This document shows positions 40,912-50,516 of a stretch of DNA of 64,000 nucleotides, in pieces. Source of the DNA: Acidobacteriota bacterium (GTDB lineage Bacteria; Acidobacteriota; Thermoanaerobaculia; Multivoradales; J023); the NCBI GenBank assembly GCA_029263315.1, contig JAJCXR010000038.1, forward strand, positions 62,001-126,000, given 5' to 3'. Made by a program: the position numbers and the translations under genes. Positions within the stretch are counted from its first letter, which is position 1, and each line of letters begins with the position of its first letter. The notes under the pieces were generated by a model. That model was not told the DNA's origin and did not search any database. It saw only the letters and a program-made list of their open reading frames with translations.

Positions 40912-43900
40912 TCAGATTTGCAGCAAGACTCCCCGCACCGGTTGAGCAAAGAGCTGATGGACGGCATAGAGGTACCAGGCCAGTTGTTGCTGGTAGCGAT
41001 CGCGGGACTCTTGGCTGAGCTCGACATCGGTTTTGAAGTCCACCACCACCCATGAGGTGCCGTCGTAGAAGAGGAGATCGAGGGTTCCTTCGAGGAGGGT
41101 GCCCTCGGCCGGACGGGGCTCCGCGGCGCCATCTCCCGGGGCATGACCAATCGCCGAGCTAGCGTCTATTTCAGGCGTCAGGGGAAGCAGGATGGGCGCT
41201 TCCCGGTGGCAGCGCTCGGCGGCGGCGGCCTGTTGCAGCAGGGGATGGGCCAGGGTGCGGCGCACGCAGTCTTCGGCGGCGGTGATTTCGTCCGCCGTGG
41301 CGTCCAGCAAGCGACCGTGCAAGGCAGCCAAGTCGGCGATGGTTTGGGCACTGGCGCTCTGGGTGTCAGCAGCCGAATCGTCGATGGCCAGCTCCGCATC
41401 CCGCAGCACGGTGTGCACCAGGGTTCCGAAACGGGCCCCGCTTGGACGCGATCGAGGCCCGTCGACCTTTTGCCATTCGATGGCCGCAGCTTCCCCCGGT
41501 GGGTCCTGCCGTGCTTCGCTGGGGGTCAAGATGTCCAACTGGGGTTTCTTGCCCCGCTCGATCGCTCCCTGACGGCGCCGTTGCCAGGTCTCGTAGTGAC
41601 GCAGACCCCGGTCGGCGGCGGCCGAGCCCTCGGCGTCCGGGCTGAGAATCTGCTCCCGGCGCAAGCCGAAATTACCTTCGATACCAAGTTGTAGCAGCGC
41701 CGGATCCCACCATACGACGCCGTGCTCACCCAAGAGCGGCCGATGCAGCCCTGGACGGATGGCCACCGGTGGCGGACCGTCCATGCGTTCCGGCCATTTC
41801 AAGACTGTGGTCGTACCGAAGGGCGGACAGCCGGGGGCCGCCTGTGCCTTGGCGTAGCTTTGGCGATCGGGGTAGAGGGCGTCGTTGAGGGGGCTGACCC
41901 ATCCCCCGTCCCAAGGGCCGGTGCCGACGGTGGGGACGATCAGCAAGTCGCGGGCTCGGGTGGCGGCGACGTAGGCCAGGCGGATGCCTTCGGCGCGGTC
42001 CCGCTCCACTTCCAGGTCACCGTGCTCGATCAGCTCCCAGGGGGCACAACCCAGCAGGCGGTGGGCCGCCAGCCGTTGCCTGGTATCGACGAAGGAGCTG
42101 GCGTCGCGACGATGTAGATTGGCGCTGATGTCGGCCAGGACGACCACCGGGAACTCGAGCCCCTTGGCGGCGTGGGCGGTCATCACCCGCACGCCGTCGG
42201 CGCCTTCCTCCAGCACCGGCGCTTGGTTGGTCCCCAGATGCTCGGAATGCTCCTGCAACTCCTCGACGAAGCCGCGAAACGAAAGACCGCCGCGCATCTC
42301 GAAGCTGCGCGCCAGGTCACAGACATGCTGCACGTTGGCCAGCACTTGGTTGCCCGCCGGTCGCAGGGCAAAACCTGCCTGGGCCCGGGTGTGCTCCAGC
42401 AGCCGTTGCACCGTGTCGACGATGGGACGGGAATGGCGTTGACGGTGCAGCATGGCGAGGAAGTCGAGGGCCTCGACGATGGGCAAGAGATCGAGGGAGA
42501 GCTCGTCGCCGCGGGGTCGGAAGGGGTGCAGGGAGCCACTTTCGTGACGAAAGCGCAGCAGCAGATCGTCGGGGATGGCGAAGAGGTCCCCCTTCAGGGT
42601 GGCGAAAACGGAGAGCTCGTCATCGGGCCATTCGATGGCGGTGAGGGCGGCGCGCAGAGTCTCGACCTCTTCCCGCTGGTGGAAGGAACGGCCGCCCACC
42701 AGCAGGTGGGGGATGCCACGGGCTTCGAGGCTGCGCACATAGCCGCCGCTGATGTCTTGGTTCCAGGAGAGGAAACGACGAAACAACAGGGCGATGTGCT
42801 TTGGCCGGATGGGCAGACGGCGTCCCGGCCGCGCCGGATCTTCAATGGTCCAGCCGCTGTCCTCCAAGACCCAGTGCAGGAAGGCGGCCACAGTTTCGGG
42901 CAGGCAGGCTTCGATCTGCGTCTTGGTGACCCGCGACCAACCGAAGGGGGCGGGGGCCGGCAGGGCGACGATCTGGGGCTGCTCTGCATTCCCCTGGCGG
43001 TCGGGGACCATAGGGATGTACTGCGGCTGGCCAACATGCAAATCCCCCTCCATGTGCGCTGCAAAGGCGGCATTGATCGCCTCTTGCAGGGGACGCACGG
43101 CCCGGAAGCTACGGCTCAAGTGGAGGAGTGTGACGCCACCGCGGGGGGAACAGAGGCGTTGCTTGATCTGCTGATAGAGCAGCACATCGGCCCGACGGAA
43201 GCGGTAGATGGACTGTTTGGGGTCGCCCACCAGGAAGAGCTTCCCGGCCACCGGACGGGCCTCTCGCCAATCGTCCTCGGCGGGGTCATCGGCCGCCAGG
43301 AGGAGCAGGATCTCCGCCTGCAGGGGGTCCGTATCTTGAAACTCATCGACGAAGAGATGGCTATAGCGCTGTTGCAGGTAGGCCCGCACCTCACCGTTGC
43401 CTTGCACCAGATCGCGGGTGCACAGCAGGAGGTCGAGGAAGTCGAGGCTGCCATTGCGCCGCTTGAGGGCATCGTAGGCGGTGACCGTGACGGCCAGCTC
43501 GTCCCGCAGCCTGGCCGCCAAGTCGGCGTCGGCATGGCGACGAAAATCCTCCAGCTCGTCGAGCAGGGTTTGGCGCTCCTCGATCACCTGCTGCCGTCGC
43601 AGCTCGGGGGCGAACCACTGGCCACGGCCGGTCCAGTTGAGATTCCTGCGTAGCTTTTTCTCGACATCGATGAGCCGGGCTTCGAGCTCGTCGTGATCCC
43701 GGGCCGCCACCGTCTCCGAGCGCCGAATCCAAGTGGCCAGCTCGGCCACTGGCTCGAGGGCCTTGCGCAAGTAGTCGTGGCGGTTACGGCATTGGTGGAA
43801 GCGCTCGGCAAGCTCCTCGAGCCTCTGGACGAAGGCGTCGATACGTTCGTTGCGGGTCCACTCCTGACGCCGCCAGGGGGTGGGGAAATCCCGCCAATCC

Positions 43901-44493
43901 ACCAAACTGCGGGCCGCTTCCCGCAGGCGTCGCAGGGGGGAGGAGCCGTCGAAGGAAGGTTGTAGCGCCAGACGGCTGGAGATCCGGTGAAAGGCGCTGG
44001 ACGGAGCTTCCAAACTGGCCTCGATCCAGCCTTGGAAGGCTCGATCGTAAAGCGCCGCGGCGGCCTGCTCGTCGATCTCGCGGAAGGCCGGGTCGATGGC
44101 CGCCTCCACCGGTCGCTCCCGCAGCACCTCGGCACAGAAGGAATGGATGGTGCCGATCTGAGCCTCTTCGAGGCGCGCCACCGAAGCCTCCAGGTGGCTG
44201 CGCCGGGTCGCGTCGACGGTCTGCTCGCGTGCCCGGTCGAGCTCTTGGCGTAACCGTAGCTTGAGCTCACCGGCCGCCTTGCGGGTGAAGGTGACGGCGA
44301 CGATGCGGTCCACCGTCGCCTTGCCGCTGGCCAGCAGGGCCACCAGGCGTTTGACCAAGACGGTCGTCTTGCCGGTGCCGGCGGCGGCCTCCACCAGCAG
44401 GCTTTCGTCGAGGCTGGTCTCGATGCGCCGCCGGGCGGCGGCGTCCTCGGCGGTGATCTTGTCGGTGGTCGGGTCGGTGGTGGGGTCGGCCAT
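40912..44493 (-). CDS. addA: AddA/RecB-like helicase-nuclease subunit
   Basis: A 1193-residue UvrD/RecB-type protein. Walker A is VEAAAGTGKTTVLVKRLVAL, motif Ia VAVTFTRKAAGELKLRLR, Walker B VDEFQDTDPLQAEILLLL, and VMTAHAAKGLEFPVVVL is the late helicase motif. The C-terminal nuclease domain shows His in GTLVHTVLRD, Asp in GTLDLLFYD, VVVDFKTDVE and QQLAWYLYAV, the conserved H-D-DxK-QxxxY set of RecB-type nucleases. With its upstream partner it should process double-strand breaks for RecA loading. Start ATG 44493 comes one base after the partner's stop. Assignment to AddA rather than RecB rests on the partner being AddB-like and on the absence of recC/recD here. Confidence 0.93.
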   Translation of the reverse strand: MADPTTDPTTDKITAEDAAARRRIETSLDESLLVEAAAGTGKTTVLVKRLVALLASGKATVDRIVAVTFTRKAAGELKLRLRQELDRAREQTVDATRRSHLEASVARLEEAQIGTIHSFCAEVLRERPVEAAIDPAFREIDEQAAAALYDRAFQGWIEASLEAPSSAFHRISSRLALQPSFDGSSPLRRLREAARSLVDWRDFPTPWRRQEWTRNERIDAFVQRLEELAERFHQCRNRHDYLRKALEPVAELATWIRRSETVAARDHDELEARLIDVEKKLRRNLNWTGRGQWFAPELRRQQVIEERQTLLDELEDFRRHADADLAARLRDELAVTVTAYDALKRRNGSLDFLDLLLCTRDLVQGNGEVRAYLQQRYSHLFVDEFQDTDPLQAEILLLLAADDPAEDDWREARPVAGKLFLVGDPKQSIYRFRRADVLLYQQIKQRLCSPRGGVTLLHLSRSFRAVRPLQEAINAAFAAHMEGDLHVGQPQYIPMVPDRQGNAEQPQIVALPAPAPFGWSRVTKTQIEACLPETVAAFLHWVLEDSGWTIEDPARPGRRLPIRPKHIALLFRRFLSWNQDISGGYVRSLEARGIPHLLVGGRSFHQREEVETLRAALTAIEWPDDELSVFATLKGDLFAIPDDLLLRFRHESGSLHPFRPRGDELSLDLLPIVEALDFLAMLHRQRHSRPIVDTVQRLLEHTRAQAGFALRPAGNQVLANVQHVCDLARSFEMRGGLSFRGFVEELQEHSEHLGTNQAPVLEEGADGVRVMTAHAAKGLEFPVVVLADISANLHRRDASSFVDTRQRLAAHRLLGCAPWELIEHGDLEVERDRAEGIRLAYVAATRARDLLIVPTVGTGPWDGGWVSPLNDALYPDRQSYAKAQAAPGCPPFGTTTVLKWPERMDGPPPVAIRPGLHRPLLGEHGVVWWDPALLQLGIEGNFGLRREQILSPDAEGSAAADRGLRHYETWQRRRQGAIERGKKPQLDILTPSEARQDPPGEAAAIEWQKVDGPRSRPSGARFGTLVHTVLRDAELAIDDSAADTQSASAQTIADLAALHGRLLDATADEITAAEDCVRRTLAHPLLQQAAAAERCHREAPILLPLTPEIDASSAIGHAPGDGAAEPRPAEGTLLEGTLDLLFYDGTSWVVVDFKTDVELSQESRDRYQQQLAWYLYAVHQLFAQPVRGVLLQI

Positions 44494-44494
44494 C

Positions 44495-47400
44495 TCAGGG
44501 GCTCTTTCGCACGGTGTAAAGGGCCCGCAGGCGCGGGTCCTGGTGAGGCCGCTTGCGCCGCATGCGCAGCTCCTCCATGGGGCCGCAGACGCTGCGGTAG
44601 TCGCAGTGCTTGCAGGCGTCTTGGCGCGGTGCCGCCACCAGCAGGCCGTCGCTGAGGGATTTGTCGATGACCTCGAGCACCAGCGAGATGAATTGCCGGT
44701 TCTGGTCGCTCAAGGGCACCTCCCGCACCTCGTACTGCCCCTTGCGGGTGCAATAGAAGAGTCGGCCGCTCTCCACCGGCAGCTCGAGTTGGGCTTCCGC
44801 CGCCAGGGCGTAGAGCAAGGGTTGCAGCACCTCACCGCCACCGATCACCAACTGACCACCACGGGGAGCGGCGCCGGTTTTGTGGTCGGTGATGCGCAGG
44901 CGGTCGCCGGCCCTGTTGATCTCCACCAGATCGATGGAGCCGCGCAGCCTCTTGCCGTCGAGGACCACCGCCTCGGGATGGCCTGCGGCCCGGTCCGGTA
45001 GACCAAAGGCCATTTCGAAATGGGCCGGACGCCAGGCCTCGTCGGCCCGGACGACGCTGTGGATCCAGCCCCGTAGATCGCTGCGCAGGCTTTCGATCTG
45101 GCTCTGCCATACCTGTGGGATGGCCGGTGCCAGCTTCTCGCGATAGCGTTCCGCGACATCGTCGAGGCTGCGGTCCGCCAGCGCCAGGAGCTGCGGTAGG
45201 TTGTCGGCGCCCATCGGTAGGAGCTGGTGTTCTTGCAGCACGTTGAAGAGCTCGAATTGGACTTGGTGGAAGAGGCTGCCGCGGGTCAAGGGGTCCAGCT
45301 GCTCGAGCCACTGCACGGCGTCCCGCGGCCTCAGGCCGTGCACCGCCGACAACAGAAAACGATAGGGGCAGGCGGCGAAGTGTTGCAGGGCGGTGGGGGA
45401 GTAGCTGCGCTGACGCAAGCGATGTGGGGCCAGGGCTTCGAGGGTTGCGCTGTCGGCCTGGGCGATGCCGTCGGCCGAATTGAGGCGCCCCTTCCAGCGA
45501 CGGTAGCGCCGCCTGAGGGAGCGGGTGAGGTGGCGATTGCTCTCCAGGAGATAGCGCCCACGGGCCCTCGCTTCCTCCGCCGGCAGCCGGAGCAGGGGCT
45601 CGATCACCGCCAGATCGAACTCCGCCTCGTCGATCGCCAGGTCGGCGTCCTGGGGGGCGGGCCAGCCGAGGATAGAGGCGGTATTGGAGCTGGCCCGTTC
45701 TTCGAGGTGGCGCACGTCCGGCAGGGTACCTTCGGCGGCCCGCAGGAGATCGAGGGCGTAGAACGAGGGTACCCGCGAGCGGCCCTGCAGGGTATCGAGG
45801 TTGGGATACGACACCAACAGCTGCCGCCGTGCGGCGCCGGCGGCAATGCGCAGCAGCAGACGTTCTTCATCGATGCGCTGCCGTTGGGTCATCAGCTGGC
45901 TGTTCAGGGCTTGACGATAGACATCGAGCAGTAGGGGGTCCTCGCTGGTCCGTCGGGGAAAGATGCCCTCCGCCAAACCGGGCAAGAACACCACCTCGAA
46001 GCTGCGTCCCCGAGCCTCGTCGATGGTGGCGACAAAAATCCGTGCGTAGCGGCGACTCGGTGGCTCGGCGCGCAGCAGGGTCAGTCGTTCCTCCAGGACC
46101 TGCCGCACCTCATCGAGCCCCACCGGCCCCACGTGCTCCATGGGGCGCAGCTCCGCCAGCAAGGCCAGCACCTTCTCCGGCTGTCGCAGGGTTCGCTGGG
46201 CCAGCGCTTCGAGGGTTTCGAGCCAGTCGCCCCAACTGGCCGAGGTGGGGAGGGCGGCCAGGCGGTCGATGATCGGCAGAGCGAAGCTTTCGAGGTGCCC
46301 CAGACGCTCGATGCGGCGCCGCAGCTTTTGCCGTCGTGTGGCGTCCTCGGTGTCGAGCCCTTCGAGCTGTAGCCTGAGCTCATTTCGGTAACCGTCCAAG
46401 CGTCGACGCCAGCGCTCGCTGCCACCGAGCACCGCGGCGTTGACCAGCAGATGCTCCCAGTGCCTGGGGGTTTGTAGGGTGCCGGCGATGACCGGGCTCG
46501 CTTCGTCGTCCTGCTCCTCGGTCGCCGCCCGGTGCCCATCCCCGTCGACCTCCTGCAGCGCTTTGACCTCCTCCCAGGGCAGCATCGACTTGAACACCAT
46601 CTGGTCGCCGTCCTGCAGCACCCAGGGGATCTCCACCTGCGGCTCGGAGGCGCTGCGATCGCCGTCGGCGGGGACTTGGCCGAGGGAAAGGTACTCGCTG
46701 AAGCGGGAGGCGGAGAGGTTCTCGGCGGCGCAGGTCAGCAAGGCGAGAAAAGCGCGTCCGGCGCTGTGCGGACGGGTGGTACCGCGGGTGAAGTATCCGG
46801 GAATGTCGGCCCGGCGCAAGGCTTCTTCCACCAACGGCAGATAGCTGTGCGGATCCCGCAGCAGGATCGCCATCTGATCGAAGGCGATGCCCGCCGACGC
46901 CAGACGGTGAATGTGGCGGGCGATCTCGACGCACTCTCGGCCTTCGCCGGGGGCGGAGAACAGCACCACGCTCTGTTCATTTCTTCTTTGATCGTCGCTG
47001 CCGTGATCGTCGCTTCTTTGATCGTCGCTGCCGTGATCGTCCTGCCTGTAAGCGTCGTCAGCCGGCGGATCGAGATGCTCCAGGCCGGGACGAAAGATGC
47101 GCCGTCGCAGCCGATCGAGCATGCGGTCACCTTCGCCGGCCAAAGGCTCCGGCTCAGCTTGCAGGATGGCCGCTAGGGCCTCCTGTCCCGGGCCATCGCC
47201 CCCCGGCAGGCCGGCGACGATGGCCGGCGAAGTGCCGGCCAAGGCCGCCAGGAAGCGCTGTTCCAAGCCATAGCGGGGGGAGATGTCGAGCCAAACCATG
47301 GACAAGGTTGAGACCCGATGATCGCCGTCCTCGGCGCGCCGCGTAGCGAGCTGCAGCAGGCTGGCGTCATCGGCCAAGTGCCAGCGCTCCAGCTCCTCTT

Positions 47401-47875
47401 CGTAGGCGGCCAGCAGGTGTGCCAAGTCCTCCCCCGGAGCACCGGAGGCGGCGAGGGCGTCGGCGTCGATTTGCCCCAGGCGGAGCTCCGCCAAGGTGCG
47501 GCGGAGGGCCTTTGGCAATCCCGGCGCCTCGGCCACCGGCAGAAAGTAGCGCAGTTGGGCCGCCTGGCGGCAGCGGGCCAGGCAACGGGCCGCCAGGGCT
47601 TCGCTTCCCAGGCCGCTGACCGGTGCCAGGCCGCGGCTGGCGAGGCGCTCGGCCGCCAGCTCAGCCGCCAACTGTTGCAGGGTGGTGCGGTGCACGCCAA
47701 AAAGCCCAGCCGCCGGGCAGGCGCGGCGCAGCAAGTCATCGGCGGCGCCGCGGCGCGGTGCGACCACCAACACTTCCTGGTGGGCCGACCCCGACCGTTG
47801 CTGCAACCACGTCCCCAGAGCCGCCATACGATCGGCGGTATCGTCGCTGATGAGCAGGCGATGGGGAGATGTCAT
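44495..47875 (-). CDS. addB: AddB-like nuclease subunit with Fe-S cysteine cluster
   Basis: About 1126 residues. The N-terminal part is a degenerate helicase core (VLVVAPRRGAADDLL where Walker A would be; no GKT), the middle contains helicase-like motifs (VFLPGLAEGIFPRR), and the C-terminus is a RecB-type nuclease (GSIDLVEINRAGDRLRITDHKTG). Four cysteines typical of the AddB iron-sulfur nuclease are present: one in FAACPYRFLLS and three in DACKHCDYRSVCGP. ATG 47875 is chosen; GTG 47881 in frame is possible. The gene forms an operon with addA (one-base gap). A locally repeated segment (46978-47045) encodes DDHGSDDQRSDDHG. Confidence 0.9.
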   Translation of the reverse strand: MTSPHRLLISDDTADRMAALGTWLQQRSGSAHQEVLVVAPRRGAADDLLRRACPAAGLFGVHRTTLQQLAAELAAERLASRGLAPVSGLGSEALAARCLARCRQAAQLRYFLPVAEAPGLPKALRRTLAELRLGQIDADALAASGAPGEDLAHLLAAYEEELERWHLADDASLLQLATRRAEDGDHRVSTLSMVWLDISPRYGLEQRFLAALAGTSPAIVAGLPGGDGPGQEALAAILQAEPEPLAGEGDRMLDRLRRRIFRPGLEHLDPPADDAYRQDDHGSDDQRSDDHGSDDQRRNEQSVVLFSAPGEGRECVEIARHIHRLASAGIAFDQMAILLRDPHSYLPLVEEALRRADIPGYFTRGTTRPHSAGRAFLALLTCAAENLSASRFSEYLSLGQVPADGDRSASEPQVEIPWVLQDGDQMVFKSMLPWEEVKALQEVDGDGHRAATEEQDDEASPVIAGTLQTPRHWEHLLVNAAVLGGSERWRRRLDGYRNELRLQLEGLDTEDATRRQKLRRRIERLGHLESFALPIIDRLAALPTSASWGDWLETLEALAQRTLRQPEKVLALLAELRPMEHVGPVGLDEVRQVLEERLTLLRAEPPSRRYARIFVATIDEARGRSFEVVFLPGLAEGIFPRRTSEDPLLLDVYRQALNSQLMTQRQRIDEERLLLRIAAGAARRQLLVSYPNLDTLQGRSRVPSFYALDLLRAAEGTLPDVRHLEERASSNTASILGWPAPQDADLAIDEAEFDLAVIEPLLRLPAEEARARGRYLLESNRHLTRSLRRRYRRWKGRLNSADGIAQADSATLEALAPHRLRQRSYSPTALQHFAACPYRFLLSAVHGLRPRDAVQWLEQLDPLTRGSLFHQVQFELFNVLQEHQLLPMGADNLPQLLALADRSLDDVAERYREKLAPAIPQVWQSQIESLRSDLRGWIHSVVRADEAWRPAHFEMAFGLPDRAAGHPEAVVLDGKRLRGSIDLVEINRAGDRLRITDHKTGAAPRGGQLVIGGGEVLQPLLYALAAEAQLELPVESGRLFYCTRKGQYEVREVPLSDQNRQFISLVLEVIDKSLSDGLLVAAPRQDACKHCDYRSVCGPMEELRMRRKRPHQDPRLRALYTVRKSP

Positions 47876-48168
47876 GGCCACGGGGTCTTTCAGGTGTCTC
47901 GAGTCATCCGTTGGGAGGTCTGAGAGAAACCTACCACGAAGCCGCCGGCGAGGATCCGAATGAGGTTGAGCATTGGCCGATGCGGCGTCGGGGGGGAAGC
48001 GTGGTTCACACGGGCTGTGGCTCGACCCAACCGTTCCGTTGCAGCGAGGGGGCCGACGACCTGTTATTGTAGGAGCCCAGGGGACCGCAGCGTCCGGGGA
48101 TAGGTGGCCGACCTATCCTTGCTGTAAACCCTTGAAACCCGTCTCAACCCGTTCCACAGGAGAACACC

Positions 48169-48618
48169 ATGCGTCGAATTCTCATGCTTTGCATCGTTCC
48201 CACCTTGCTGATGGCTTGCGCCGCCGGAGCGTTCGATTCGAAGGCCGGCTCGGAGAAAAGCGCCGCCTCCAATGATGCACCGCTGGCTGTTTCGATGGAC
48301 CATCCTTTCCGCTTGGCGGTCGGTGAACGGGTCATCCTCGGGGAGGATTCTCTGGAAATCGGTTTCATCGGTGTTTCGTCGGACTCCCGCTGTCCGCGGG
48401 ACGTGCAGTGCATCTGGGAAGGGGACGCGGCGGTCGATCTGTGGGTCCTCACCGCCGCGGGAGAGCGCATTGAGCTGCAGCTGCACACCACCAAAGAACC
48501 CCGTGAATCGGTGGTCGGGGCCCACGTCATCCGTCTGCAAGAGCTCGAGCCCACTCCGGTCTCGACCAGCCCCATCGCGCCGGAGGACTACTTGGCGACC
48601 CTCACCGTGGCCCACTGA
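48169..48618 (+). CDS. small lipoprotein of unknown function
   Basis: A 149-residue protein; ATG follows AGGAGA. The signal peptide ends in a lipobox (TLLMAC, Cys near residue 17). The mature part has a recognisable family core, GFIGVSSDSRCPRDVQCIWEGDAAVDLW, a Cys-containing motif seen in many uncharacterised bacterial secreted proteins. The two Cys probably form a disulfide. It stands alone; function unknown. Confidence 0.8.
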   Translation: MRRILMLCIVPTLLMACAAGAFDSKAGSEKSAASNDAPLAVSMDHPFRLAVGERVILGEDSLEIGFIGVSSDSRCPRDVQCIWEGDAAVDLWVLTAAGERIELQLHTTKEPRESVVGAHVIRLQELEPTPVSTSPIAPEDYLATLTVAH

Positions 48619-48743
48619 CCGCGCTGATCCGCTAGGGACGGTGCTGAGCGTCCGACATCGGTTTCGAAGGCGCGCTCTCAAGTCGGGGGCAGGCGACCCA
48701 CGCCTTGCCCCTGCACAGGGTCGCCAAGGTCCCGATGGGATGC

Positions 48744-50030
48744 CTACTCCAGGCGAAAGTTGACGGTCAGGTTGTAGAACACGGGGACCGCTTGACCGTC
48801 CAGGGTGGCCGGCTCGAAGCGCCATTGGCTGATCGCCTCCATGGCTGCCTGGTCATAGGCCTTGTCGAGGGATTTTGTGACCAGCTGATCGCTGACCTTC
48901 CCTTGCCGATCGATGGTCGCCTGGATCACCACCGTGCCCTGCTGGCGTTCTTCTTTGTCGATGCCCTCGGGATAGGACGGTGCCGGGCCGTAGATGCGCA
49001 CCGGAGCGCGGACATCCCCTTCCACCTTATAGATCCTCTCCTTGTCGGCATAGACGGGGGACCACGGGAAGAGGCTGACCGCCAGGACTGCGGTGAGGGC
49101 CACCAAACCGGTGAGCACGGCGAGGGCGGACGCTTTTTGAGATCTAGACATGGGAATCTCCTGCAGGATTGTGGCCACCCGCTGACGCAGATGGCTGGGT
49201 TGAGACCAGGACAGGGCCGGGGCCGGTGGCCAGGCTGCCGTCCCAGCGGCGTAGTGACAAACGGCTTCGAGGTAGGGACGACGATGCATGTGCTCGACGA
49301 CCCTTTGGTCGACGAGTTGCTCGCGGCAGAGGCGGATGCGGGGAAGCAGGCACCAGAACGCGGGATGAAACCAGAGCAGGGCGCGTAACAACTCCTCCCC
49401 CAGTTGCCGCCAGGCGTCCCGGCGCTCGACGTGTACCAGCTCGTGCAGAGCCACCGCCTGTCGTAGCTCAGCGTCCTGTTGGTGGAAATCGTCAGGCACC
49501 ATCACCACCGGCTGCCAAAGCCCGAAGGTGACCGGCGACGGCACGTGCGGCGAGCTGAGGAATGGTGTCGAAGCCATCGCCGGGGTCTCGGCCCACCGGA
49601 CCAATTGTCGACGCGCTGTTTCGATCGCCGGATCCACCGGCAGGGGCGAGGCTTGGCGGCGCCAACGTCGCAAGGTAAGGGTCCCCAAAGCCAGCCAGGT
49701 GAGTCGGGCCCCGACACCGCACAGCCAGAGAGTCAACAGCGGAGTGAGCGACAAGGGGCCATCGGTTCGGGGGGTCTCGGAAGCGCCGAGGAGGGCTCCA
49801 GCCTGGACGACGATCTCCGCTCCGAAGGTGAGCTGCGGCGCCTCGATCGAGCGCCCCAGGGGCAGCATGAGGCACAACAGCATCAAGGCCCACCAAAAGC
49901 GAGCTCGCCAGGCGGCATCGCGCAGGCGCAGGACATCGGGCAGCGACAATCCCACCAACAGCAGGAGGGCGGTTTGCAACGCCAAGGTCAGCAGATCCGC
50001 CGACGATATCAAAGGCCAAGCGGAGCTCAT
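48744..50030 (-). CDS. BlaR1-type M56 metallopeptidase fused to TonB C-terminal domain
   Basis: A 428-residue membrane protein. Helices at the N-terminus (LALQTALLLLVGLSLPDVL, FWWALMLLCLMLPLG) precede the zinc motif ALHELVHVERRDAW (HExxH) of M56/BlaR1 peptidases. After a last helix (ALAVLTGLVALTAVLAVSLF) comes a ~90-residue TonB_C domain (APSYPEGIDKEERQQGTVVIQ, AMEAISQWRFEPATLDGQAV) where BlaR1 would have its penicillin-sensor domain. It overlaps the upstream BlaI-type repressor gene by four bases. Inference: an envelope signal felt by the TonB_C domain activates the peptidase, which then relieves BlaI repression. The signal is unlikely to be a beta-lactam. Confidence 0.9.
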   Translation of the reverse strand: MSSAWPLISSADLLTLALQTALLLLVGLSLPDVLRLRDAAWRARFWWALMLLCLMLPLGRSIEAPQLTFGAEIVVQAGALLGASETPRTDGPLSLTPLLTLWLCGVGARLTWLALGTLTLRRWRRQASPLPVDPAIETARRQLVRWAETPAMASTPFLSSPHVPSPVTFGLWQPVVMVPDDFHQQDAELRQAVALHELVHVERRDAWRQLGEELLRALLWFHPAFWCLLPRIRLCREQLVDQRVVEHMHRRPYLEAVCHYAAGTAAWPPAPALSWSQPSHLRQRVATILQEIPMSRSQKASALAVLTGLVALTAVLAVSLFPWSPVYADKERIYKVEGDVRAPVRIYGPAPSYPEGIDKEERQQGTVVIQATIDRQGKVSDQLVTKSLDKAYDQAAMEAISQWRFEPATLDGQAVPVFYNLTVNFRLE

Positions 50031-50413
50031 GGTGCCGTCTCCTCGTCATCCTCGATCATCCGTTGAATCTCGTGCCATTCTTCGGGGGACACCTTCTGGC
50101 GTTGCACCAGGCTGAGCAGTAGGGGCCGGGTGGAGCCATTGAAAACGCGGCTCAAGAAGTCGTCCACTAAGCCGCCGACGACGAGGCTCTGAGGTTTGGT
50201 GGGACGATAAAGATAGGCCCGGCCCTGGGGTTCCTTGGCCAGATAGCCCTTGGTTTCGAGGATGCCCATCATGGTCGACACCGTGGTGTAGGCGGTGCCC
50301 TGACGGGGCAGGAGGGCTTCGTAGACCTGTCGGACGGTGGCTTCGTCGAGGCTCCAGATCACCTTCATGATCTCCAGCTCGGCTTCTGTCAGAGTTTTTT
50401 TCTTGGCCTTCAC
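50027..50413 (-). CDS. BlaI/MecI-family repressor
   Basis: A 128-residue winged-helix repressor: EAELEIMKVIWSLDEATVRQV, TTVSTMMGILETKGYLAKE and GRAYLYRPT match the BlaI/MecI DNA-binding domain, followed by the dimerisation helix (GGLVDDFLSRVFNGSTRPLL). GTG 50413 follows GAGGAGATCCGCC. In the known paradigm the partner M56 peptidase triggers cleavage of this repressor. A repeat/dyad site ~85 bases upstream (50495-50516) is a good operator candidate, implying autoregulation of the pair. Confidence 0.95.
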   Translation of the reverse strand: MKAKKKTLTEAELEIMKVIWSLDEATVRQVYEALLPRQGTAYTTVSTMMGILETKGYLAKEPQGRAYLYRPTKPQSLVVGGLVDDFLSRVFNGSTRPLLLSLVQRQKVSPEEWHEIQRMIEDDEETAP

Positions 50414-50494
50414 GGCGGATCTCCTCGTTTTCCGTCATCGGAACGGCGCGTCGTTGGAAGCTTTGACCCGGGGTCGGACGGCTTGGTTCCATAA

Positions 50495-50516
50495 ACTTAG
50501 TACTAAAAACTTAGTA
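50495..50516 (-). promoter_or_regulatory. candidate BlaI-type operator/promoter
   Basis: ACTTAGTA occurs twice (50495-50502 and 50509-50516), and TTAGTACTAA (50497-50506) is a perfect dyad. TAGTA-type half-sites are typical of BlaI-family operators. On the minus strand a TTGCTT element lies just upstream and TAAGTT just downstream with about 18 bases between, so the site would sit inside the promoter of the repressor-peptidase operon. Confidence 0.6.

Noticed and set aside
42172..43653. 493-codon plus-strand ORF across addA
   Set aside because: Antisense to the helicase-nuclease with all motifs intact; composition typical of a high-GC frame shadow.
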